Shown here piece by piece: positions 41,474 to 50,000 of a stretch of DNA of 64,000 nucleotides. A model generated the notes under the pieces. The model was not told the DNA's origin. It searched no databases and worked only from the letters and a program-made list of their open reading frames with translations. A program made the translations under genes and the position numbers. This stretch comes from Akkermansiaceae bacterium (GTDB taxonomy: Bacteria; Verrucomicrobiota; Verrucomicrobiia; Verrucomicrobiales; DEV007), in contig JACKQC010000014.1 of assembly GCA_024233085.1 (NCBI GenBank), positions 1 to 64,000 of the forward strand, in the 5' to 3' direction. Every line of letters begins with the position of its first letter. The first letter of the stretch is position 1.

Positions 41474-44400
41474 ATGTCTCTTTCCACAAATTCCGCCTAC
41501 TCAAACTGGGAACCTCCCTCTCCAACCGAACTGCAGGCCATCCTGCCCGCCTACGGGGTGATTCGTCTCCTGGGCCGGGGCGGCATGGGCGCCGTGTACG
41601 AGGGAATCCAGCGAAACTTGGACCGCCGGGTGGCGATCAAACTGCTCCCGGTTTCGTTGCGGCTGTCCGAGGAGGGCGCCGGCTATAATTTCGCGGAGCG
41701 CTTTCAGCGCGAGGCCCGATCCATGGCCAGCCTCGACCACCCGGCGATCGTCGGCGTTTACGATTTCGGCAGGACCACGGCGGAGGATGATTACTTGGCG
41801 ATGGAATTCGTGGATGGGACGGACCTTCACCAATACCGGCACCAACTGGGCGGCAAGATTCCCCCCGATCACACGGTCCCCATCGTCGATCATGTGCTGG
41901 AGGCCCTCCAATACGCCCATGACAACGGAGTCATACACCGGGACATCAAACCGGCAAACATTCTGATCGATCGGAATGGAAAGGTGAAAATCGCCGACTT
42001 CGGCCTGGCCAAACGCGCCTCGGAGGGCGCCAACGGCGGCAATGGCCTGACTCTCACCAACATGGCCCTGGGAACGCCCGATTACGCGGCCCCGGAAATC
42101 ACCGCCGCCGGAGCGGCGCCCGATCACCGGGTCGACCTCTTCGCCGTTGGGGTCGTTCTCTACGAACTGCTGACGGGTGTGGTGCCACGAGGCCGGTGGC
42201 GCCCCCCTTCCGAACGACTGCCGAGCCTGGGAGCGAGATTTGACGCCGTGGCTGAAAAGGCGCTGCAGGCCGATCCGGAAGGCCGATTTTCCAGCGCCCG
42301 CGAATTCCGGGAAGCGCTCGACCGCGCGCTGGCGGAGGCCGCTCCGATGGTCAGAGTCGTCCGGGAAAAGCCCGCGCCGTATCTCCCGGCGCCCGCCAAT
42401 CGCACGGACCGACGGCCGGCAAAAAAAGCGGCGACGCCCGCTCCTGACGCCGAGGAGGAAACTCGAAAGCCCATCCTGACCTGGATTCTCGCCGGTGGAA
42501 TTCCCCTGCTGGCGCTGGCGCTGTTTTTCGTGGTCCACGGGCAAAAGGCAGCCTCCACGCCGCCCCCGGAGGCCACCGGCCCGGATGAGGTCTCGGCGGA
42601 AAAGAAACCCGACGGGGTCTACGCGGGCCTGGCCGATCGAATGAACCGGGAAATCGAGCGTCGTGACGCCGAAGGAGCCAGGTCGATCGACCCGGATCGC
42701 GCCTCGGCCGATTCGGTTTCGGGTGCGGCTTCATCCCTCAAGACGCCTTCCGAGGCCCGAACCGCGCCCGGCGACTCCCCTTCCCCGCCGCCCTCCGTTT
42801 CCCAAGGCGCGGAGAAAGACAACCCGGACACTCCCGGCCCCCCGCTCATGAAACGCTGGCGCCCATTGCTGGATGACCGCAAATTGAACCGGGACGGCAC
42901 CCTTCTCGAAAATGGCGATGCTTTTCTGGCCCCGTGCAAGGCGGCGCAGGTGAAACTGAAAGAACCGATCGACACTGTGCTGGTCCGCTGGCGTGGCTTT
43001 CGGGGCAATTCCATGTCGGTGGAGTACATCGGCGGCAACAAAGCATTTGGACGTCGTTCCTTTCACGTTGGGAAAGGCGGTGGCACCTCCGTGCACCTCG
43101 GCCCGCCCTCCGGCCCGGGAGCCGCGCGATCCTTCGACTCGCAGTGGTATGTGCTGATCCGGGGAAACGAGAAACATGTCTGGGAGGTCGCTGACGGAAA
43201 GGATCCGGCCGTCTCAGCCAATGTCGGAGAAGTCTCTGCCGCGACCGACATTAAAGAACTGAAGATCACGACCTGGAATCCGCACTACCTTCCCTATTTC
43301 AAGCCCGCCCTGATCCGGCGCTGCGACACGCTGATCCCGACGGAGGAGCAACTGGCCGAACTGCTGGCCGCCCGCACCACCGCCGCCCTGCTGGATCTTC
43401 CCTGGGTGGCTCAGCCAAAAGATGAGGCCTACGATGCTTTTCTCGGTGCCGTGGACGAGGCTTGTGAAAAACTCGCCGTGGCCGACTTTCGCGCTGCCCG
43501 TTCCCAAGCCGAGACGCTGCTGGGCGCCCAACCGTTGCTGAAGGAGAATCCGCATCGCGAAATCCTCGAATCCGTCCGGGACACTGCCGCCGCCCTGATC
43601 GCGATCGAAGAGTCCGCCGCTTCGAAAAGTCCGTGGCCCGAGTTGAAAGGCAACCGCCAGTATCGGCTCGACCCCGCGACAGGGCATGCCTTCGTCTCTC
43701 TGCCTCTGTTGCTCACGGCGAACGAAGCCGCGACCTTCGCCCAAAAAACACCAGGCCATCTGGCCACCCTGGCTCCGGCGGAGGAGACGCAGCGAGCCCT
43801 GGCGGACGCTTGGCTGGTGCCAACCGTTCCGCTCGGTATCGTGACCCGACGGGAGGGGCGATTCGTTCAGGGATGGCATCTGGGCGGCATGCCTCGGGGA
43901 AACTCGGGCTGGTCCTGGATCACCGGCGAGCCCTTGCCCGCCGAGGGCGTTGGCGCCTCCTGGCGGAGCGGCCGGCTCGGTTACGATCCGCAGATGGCGG
44001 CCATCTGGGAATTGGGAGGAAAAGAGGCGGAAAACAAGCGCCGCGCCACCCTCGGGTGGGAGACCATTTCGGCGTCCACACGGGCCTTTTCCCTGATTGA
44101 GTTTCCGGCGCTCGCGACCCGCTATCCGAATCCGCAATGGAATCACCCCGCGGCCCGGAACGAGCCTCCCGGCTCGACCGGCGATCCCTTGGTCGATTTC
44201 GAAAACCGCTTTACCCATCAGTGGCGCGAGACGGTGACCAAGCCATGGAGCGCGATCGACGGCCAATTGCGGGACAAATATGCCACCGCCCTGGAATCGC
44301 GGGCTCGAACGATTGCCCAAGCGGGGACGCTCGATGCCGTGCTGCCGTGGCATTTCGAGATCAAGACGGTGCGCGAAGGCGGCACGCCGCCGGCGCTCGA

Positions 44401-44626
44401 CGCCACTACTCCCGAGGAACTTCGCCGATTGCGGACCGTCTGGGATGCCGAGGCCGCCAAGGTCGCGGCCCAGCGCGAAAGTTTGACGGTCCAGGCTGTC
44501 GCGGCCGCGGATGCCGAACTTGCCGCCGTCGAAAAACAATTCGTCCAATCCGGGCAGATCGAACCCGCCGCCGCCGTGCAGGCGCGACGCAAGCAGCTCG
44601 CCGCTCGCGAGGGGCTCCCGGAATGA
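41474..44626 (+). CDS. Transmembrane Ser/Thr protein kinase with C-type-lectin-like ectodomain (kinase 1)
   Basis: The protein has 1050 residues from the ATG at 41474. Leader motif WEPPSPTELQAILPAYGV, then kinase domain: GRGGMGAVYEG at about 34-44, VAIKLLP (catalytic Lys near 56), VIHRDIKPANILI (HRD near 155-157), KIADFGLAKR near 173, and GTPDYAAPE. A TM helix is at about 334-353. The ectodomain contains charged linkers, a beta-rich region (about 460-600) and a degenerate C-type-lectin-like domain (about 726-877: HAFVSLPLLLTANEAATFAQ, GHLATLAPAEETQ), and ends in a helical region with AVEKQFVQSGQIEPAAAVQARRKQL (landmark SGQIEPAAAVQ). Kinase catalytic residues are complete. It is the first of four related genes in one direction. 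Confidence 0.92.
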   Translation: MSLSTNSAYSNWEPPSPTELQAILPAYGVIRLLGRGGMGAVYEGIQRNLDRRVAIKLLPVSLRLSEEGAGYNFAERFQREARSMASLDHPAIVGVYDFGRTTAEDDYLAMEFVDGTDLHQYRHQLGGKIPPDHTVPIVDHVLEALQYAHDNGVIHRDIKPANILIDRNGKVKIADFGLAKRASEGANGGNGLTLTNMALGTPDYAAPEITAAGAAPDHRVDLFAVGVVLYELLTGVVPRGRWRPPSERLPSLGARFDAVAEKALQADPEGRFSSAREFREALDRALAEAAPMVRVVREKPAPYLPAPANRTDRRPAKKAATPAPDAEEETRKPILTWILAGGIPLLALALFFVVHGQKAASTPPPEATGPDEVSAEKKPDGVYAGLADRMNREIERRDAEGARSIDPDRASADSVSGAASSLKTPSEARTAPGDSPSPPPSVSQGAEKDNPDTPGPPLMKRWRPLLDDRKLNRDGTLLENGDAFLAPCKAAQVKLKEPIDTVLVRWRGFRGNSMSVEYIGGNKAFGRRSFHVGKGGGTSVHLGPPSGPGAARSFDSQWYVLIRGNEKHVWEVADGKDPAVSANVGEVSAATDIKELKITTWNPHYLPYFKPALIRRCDTLIPTEEQLAELLAARTTAALLDLPWVAQPKDEAYDAFLGAVDEACEKLAVADFRAARSQAETLLGAQPLLKENPHREILESVRDTAAALIAIEESAASKSPWPELKGNRQYRLDPATGHAFVSLPLLLTANEAATFAQKTPGHLATLAPAEETQRALADAWLVPTVPLGIVTRREGRFVQGWHLGGMPRGNSGWSWITGEPLPAEGVGASWRSGRLGYDPQMAAIWELGGKEAENKRRATLGWETISASTRAFSLIEFPALATRYPNPQWNHPAARNEPPGSTGDPLVDFENRFTHQWRETVTKPWSAIDGQLRDKYATALESRARTIAQAGTLDAVLPWHFEIKTVREGGTPPALDATTPEELRRLRTVWDAEAAKVAAQRESLTVQAVAAADAELAAVEKQFVQSGQIEPAAAVQARRKQLAAREGLPE

Positions 44627-44679
44627 TGGCGCGGCCCTTTTTTCAACCCTCTTCTCTCGCTTTCCTCAGACCTCTCTCC

Positions 44680-46947
44680 ATGAACCCGAAATTTGTTCCG
44701 ATCGCCTTCTCTTTCGTGCTGGCGCTGCCAACCTTGGCCGCCGCCGAGGAACCGGTATCCACCCAGGAATTGACCGACCTGTTGGCCTCGGGCCGGTTTC
44801 GCGAAGCGGTTGCCCAAGTGGAGGCGATTCCGTCCAATGCCAGACCCGAAGATCCCGTGTGGCGGTTTCTTGCTGAAGCCGCATGGGATTTCGCGCGATT
44901 GGCGCGAGCGGAGGCCGTCGGCACCGGACGCTTTCCCGATGGCAAGCGGGTAAAGGCCTTTGGCGGTGCCTATTACGCGCTGCTGCCCCTCGACACCGAT
45001 CTTGAGGAGGCCAAAGCCCTCGCCGCTTCGGTGGGCGGCCGTCTGGTGGAGATCCGGTCGGAGGAGGAGCAGCGCTTCCTCGTTGATCAGTTGATCCTGC
45101 CCACGGCAAACGCGCTGGGCGGCGTGGTGGGCGCGTGGACCGGAATCGAGAATAGCGAGCCGGGCGACAAGGACTCGTGGCACCTCAGCGACGGAAGCCC
45201 CATCACCTATGCCCGATGGGCCAATGGCGAGCCGGACGGGAACGACGGGGAGTCGGTGGCGGTGGTCCTGTTTTCGGATGCGGGAGGCCAATGGCGTGAC
45301 GCTTCGGTGGGGAACTACGGGGGCTCCACCGGCATGAAGGCGCCTCTAATTCAATGGATGAGGCTTCCGGTCGATTCGGAGGAAAAACCGGTGTCGCTTG
45401 CCGAGGCGGCGACCGCCCCGATTTTGGGAATGGCGGAGTTGCCCAGCTTCGATGAACTCCGGGAAAAAGCGGTCAAAGCGATCGGGGATCAATGTCTCAC
45501 CCCCAACGAAGTGGCTTTCTCCGATCTGATCTCCGGCTACCGGCGAGCGCTCGATGCCGCGGAAAAAGATGCGACTGGTCGCGGCGAATTGGAAGAGGTC
45601 GTGGCGATTCGGGCAGAGAAACGTCTTGCAGAGTCTTGGAAAAGTTTGGCCGATGGCGCCGAGATTTCCTCACAATCCCTCAATCCCGGCCTGGAAGGGC
45701 TCCGGGGGAAACTGGTGGAGAATGTCACCGGGCTCCTCCGGAAGCGATCCGAGGCCATCGTGCCGCTGATTTCCACCTACCGCGACGCGCTGGGCGGCAT
45801 CGAGAGTGAACTGACCGTGGCCTACCGGATCGATGACGCCCTCGCCATTCGTGGGCTTCGCAACGAACTGGCGGCCCTGATCGGGGAGGAAGCCCAGGCG
45901 ATTGCCCGCCCCATGGCGGCTAAAGGGGCGAAGCCCGCCGCCGCGCCAAAGTTTCCCCTGCAACTCGATATCCCGAAACGCAACTGGCCGACCCGGAGCT
46001 ACGACCCCGGCAGGCCGGGCAAGTTGAACGGCTTCGGGAAGGTCTGGCCGGGCGACACCGATGTCGATCTGACCCGGGCCGAGGGGATCACGGATTTTGT
46101 AAAAGTGGCTCTGCTTGATGACGGCTGGATCGCCCTCCGTGCCGACGGGACGCTGGTTTCCACCCGCGACAAGCTGAACGGAATGACCGGGATCTGGCGG
46201 ATGATTCCACGCGAGGACGGCGCGCTGTTGTTCCACGAAGACGATACCTTCACGATCGATGACAGCGGTCCGATTCGCCACAATGGCATTTCCATTCCCG
46301 CTCGAGAAGTGGTCGTCGCCAGCCACTGCAACGGCGGCGGCATCGCGACGATGAAGGATGGCCGGGCATTGCTGTGGGGAGAGGGCTTCACTCAGGAGGA
46401 GCGGACCGCCATCGAAAAGGCGTTCGCCGGCGTGACGGCCCACGCACCCTATCGATACGGCGTCTGGGGCGCGAAACCCGAGGGAGGCGTGGTCGTGGCC
46501 TGTCTGGGAGAGGCTACCCGGCTAAAGAAAGAGGGCGGTGTCCGCTTGCCGGAAGTCGAGGCAAAATCGAGCCGGGCGAAGATCGTGGAGGTGCGCAGTG
46601 GCATCAGGGAGACGCCGATGCTCCTGACCGACGAGGGCGAGGTGCTCAACACGATCGGGGGATGGTTTCCCAAACGGGTCTCAACCGAGCCGTTTGGGGC
46701 GGCAATGGACGCGTCGATGAAAAAAAATGCGGTGGCCATCTGGAACGGGCCGAGAGTCAAAGTGGTACTTTCCAATACCGGACGCTGGCAGGTGGCCAAT
46801 TTATACGAGCAGGATCGGGGCCGCTTTGCCCGGGAACTGGAATCGCGGCTTCAGGGCGCGTCGGGGCCGATCAAGGATCTCGCGATCGGGACCCGGTGGG
46901 AGGACGACAAGGGGAAGGGGTTTGCCTTTGCCCTGTGGATCGAGTGA
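44680..46947 (+). CDS. Secreted C-type-lectin plus RCC1-like propeller protein, no kinase domain
   Basis: The protein has 755 residues. The ATG at 44680 begins a signal peptide ending in LAAAEE (about 22). Residues about 88-230 are a well-preserved C-type lectin-like domain: YYALLPLDTDLEEAKALAASVGGRLVEI, TGIENSEPGDKDSWHL, and WANGEPDGNDGESVAVV, which has the EPN/ND-like calcium-site layout. A helical region (about 250-430) resembles the C-terminal coiled module of the kinases. Residues 445-755 are RCC1-like (LLDDGWIALRADGTLVS, GGIATMKDGRALLWGEG, PMLLTDEGEVLN). It appears to be a kinase ectodomain without a kinase. Its TGA stop touches dispersed repeat R6. Confidence 0.85.
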   Translation: MNPKFVPIAFSFVLALPTLAAAEEPVSTQELTDLLASGRFREAVAQVEAIPSNARPEDPVWRFLAEAAWDFARLARAEAVGTGRFPDGKRVKAFGGAYYALLPLDTDLEEAKALAASVGGRLVEIRSEEEQRFLVDQLILPTANALGGVVGAWTGIENSEPGDKDSWHLSDGSPITYARWANGEPDGNDGESVAVVLFSDAGGQWRDASVGNYGGSTGMKAPLIQWMRLPVDSEEKPVSLAEAATAPILGMAELPSFDELREKAVKAIGDQCLTPNEVAFSDLISGYRRALDAAEKDATGRGELEEVVAIRAEKRLAESWKSLADGAEISSQSLNPGLEGLRGKLVENVTGLLRKRSEAIVPLISTYRDALGGIESELTVAYRIDDALAIRGLRNELAALIGEEAQAIARPMAAKGAKPAAAPKFPLQLDIPKRNWPTRSYDPGRPGKLNGFGKVWPGDTDVDLTRAEGITDFVKVALLDDGWIALRADGTLVSTRDKLNGMTGIWRMIPREDGALLFHEDDTFTIDDSGPIRHNGISIPAREVVVASHCNGGGIATMKDGRALLWGEGFTQEERTAIEKAFAGVTAHAPYRYGVWGAKPEGGVVVACLGEATRLKKEGGVRLPEVEAKSSRAKIVEVRSGIRETPMLLTDEGEVLNTIGGWFPKRVSTEPFGAAMDASMKKNAVAIWNGPRVKVVLSNTGRWQVANLYEQDRGRFARELESRLQGASGPIKDLAIGTRWEDDKGKGFAFALWIE

Positions 46948-46983
46948 ACAGGGTTGGGTCGCCGGGCCAACAGGGTTGAATCG
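46945..46983. repeat. Dispersed palindromic repeat, copy R6 (direct pair)
   Basis: GAACAGGGTTGGGTCG (46946-46961) and CCAACAGGGTTGAATCG (46967-46983) are in the same orientation, unlike copies R1-R5. The TGA stop of the lectin/RCC1 gene (46945-46947) is at its left edge, and the kinase 2 start follows 22 nt after its right edge. Confidence 0.88.
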
Positions 46984-47004
46984 AATTTCACGCGCTCATT
47001 TCTC

Positions 47005-50000
47005 ATGGAAAATCGTCCAGACTCCCCTGAACAACCGACGAACTCCAGCTACGGGCGCCTCTTCGACGCGGCGTCTCCGGCTCCGGTGGCCACTCCGCCG
47101 GGACAATGGGAGCCGCCCCTGCCGGACGAGGTCGCGGCCATGTTGCCGGGCTACGCGGTGACGGGAATCCTGGGCCGCGGCGGCATGGGCGCGGTCTATC
47201 GGGGGACGCAGGCCAGTCTCGACCGACCGGTGGCGATCAAGCTGCTGCCGCCGGAGCTGGGCGCGGACCCTGAGTTCGAGGCACGCTTCCGCCGCGAGGC
47301 CAAGGCGATGGCTCGGCTCAATCACCCGAACATCGTGCAAATCTACGATTTCGGCACCACGGCGGGCGGCCATCACTACTTCGTGATGGAGTTTGTGGAC
47401 GGCACGGACCTGCACCGGCTCATTCATGGCGGCGGTCTCGACGCGGCGGACGCGCTGAACGCGGTGAGCCAAATCTGCGACGCGCTGGAGTACGCGCACG
47501 GCGAGGGCTTCGTGCATCGCGACATCAAGCCGGCCAACATTTTCGTCAACAGCAAGGGCATCCTGAAGGTGGGCGATTTCGGCCTGGCGAAGCTGGTGGA
47601 TGGCGCGGCCGCGGCGGGGCGTCCCTCATCGACCGAATTGATGGGGCTGACCATGACCGGGATGGCGATGGGCACGCCGCACTATGTCGCCCCCGAGCAG
47701 ATGGCCGCCACGGGCGCGGTGGATCACCGGGCGGACCTATACAGTCTCGGGGTGATGTTTTACGAGATGCTGACCGGGGAGATCCCGAGGGGCGCGGTCA
47801 AACCTCCCAGCCAGAAGGTGAAGGCGCTGGATATGCGGCTCGACGATGTGGTCTTTCGCGCCATGGAGGTCGATCCGGCCGAGCGCTACCAGAGCGCGAC
47901 GGATCTGCGGACGGATGTCGACGGGATACGGCTTAATCCCGCGCCCACGCCCGCCCCGGAGGCGGTGCCGAGTGCGGTGAATCGAGGCGAGCGCCCAGCG
48001 GCAGCGTCGCGCCGAGGGAAAGTCGGGCGGAATCGGCAAGGACCAAGGTGGGCGGGGATCGGCGCGGTTTTGGTAGGGCTTGCGGCGGCGGCAGGGCTTG
48101 CGATCTGGTGGTTGGGTGGCGCGGATCAGAGGGACGTGAGGGTTCGGTCTGATGCGACCATCGGGGTTGGGCAAAACAACGGGGGTGGCGATTTATCGGT
48201 AAAGCCTGACGACTCAGGCGATTTTTTGGATCGAATTGCGGGTCGAACTTATTATCGCACCACGAATTCCGGGAACTCGATTCGATTTCTGACAACCGGA
48301 GTCATGTTGCTTCGAAATCTCGACGGAAAGGATGTGCGCTATCCGATCGAACTCTCGGACGAGGGGAAGGTGACGTGGTTCTGGGCTAACGGCGACAAGG
48401 CGACCGCTTCCTTTTCAGGTGATAATTCAACATTCCACTTGAGTGATGGCACGGAATTCACGGTCGAGAGTGGACCTCGATTCGCCACGGAGGACGAAGA
48501 GTTGGCCTTCTACGTGGGAGGGAGCGAATGGCGTGTCGAACATTCGGAAAAACCCTTTGTCATTAGGTTCGATGAAAGGGTCGCGTCGTTCTCGACTCCG
48601 TCTGGACAAACGTACGGGCTCGTCGCGACAAACACGCCGTTCCGTCGAGAGTTCCGGTGGAAGCAATCGGACGACGCGAACTTTCTCGAGTTTGGAAAAG
48701 CCTACACGACCGGACGGTTTTTTGACCACAAGGTGCACTCCGGTCCGATGTCGATCACCCGGATCGGAAAGCCGCGAGGTGCAGAAGGAAAGGTGGGGAG
48801 TCCCGACCTTTTCACGAAAATCGACGGCACGCGATGGCGGCGGGCGGCTGGTCCCAAGATCGACGGGGGGATCTGGACCTTTGCAGGCACTGAAATTCTG
48901 ATAGAGCGAGAAGACGGGAGGGAAGTCTCGATTCCATTCGTGATCACTATGGACCGTCAGATCATAGCGAATTGGAGCGACGGAAAGGAAATGATCATTA
49001 CCCCGTCGGACGATCTCACGAAGCTGACCGTGAATGGGAATGACACTCTGGAGCGAATCGGGCTTTCAAACGACGCAGAGATTGGTATTCAACCCAAGAT
49101 CGACGGCACGCGATGGCGGCGGGAGAAACCCGCACCGGGCGAACGCTATCAGGCGATGGCCTTCTCCGGGGATCGGGTGGCGTTCGAGTTGAGCGACGGG
49201 TCGGTGGGATCGCGACTGCCCTTCACGGTGGAGAGTCCAAACCGGATCACCTGGAAATTCAGCGATGGAAATACCGGGAGCGGCCTGTTCAACGGAGATT
49301 TTACCCGTTTCAATTACCCGGAAAATACCTGGTGGGTGAGGGAGGTCGCGTCGGCTCCCAAGACCAGAACTGCCGGCGTCCTTCGCGGCGTCTGGTGGGA
49401 CGAGAAGGTCGGCAAAGCAGTGCCGCTGCCGATTCCCGATGGTTGGAAGAACAGGCCCGTCGTGTCGGTGGGATCGCACAACTACGGCGAGATCCGGTGG
49501 TGGGCGATCGCGGAGGACGGGGGAGTCCTGAGATTCGACGGAACCGAACCGGGGGAAATCTCGGCATTGACGGAAGCCGTCGCCTTCGATTGGGAACGTG
49601 CGGAAGCTTGGTTGAACAAAGACGGATCGCTCGGCGTTTGGGAAAAGGGGCCGATCCCTTCGGTGCCGGAGGGCAATGACTTCGTCGATGTGAAGGTGGC
49701 GAACTCATTCGCCCTGGCGCTTCGCAAGGACGGGACGGTGGCTTACTGGGCCGAATCCAGATCCGTTGGGAAGGATTTCCATCCCCCGGTCGAAACCTTT
49801 CGGGACATTGTCGCCATTGAGGCGGCTGGCCAGTATGGGGCGGTGCTTGATCGAGCGGGAAAGGTGACTCTCTGGGATCGGGAGGAAGGGCTAAAGCCAG
49901 TCTCCTTGCCACCGGGGACCGGCGCCGTGGCGCTCAGTTCGAATCACAATTCCATTCTGCTGATCAACTCCAACGGTGGCATTCAGTATCCCGATGGAAA

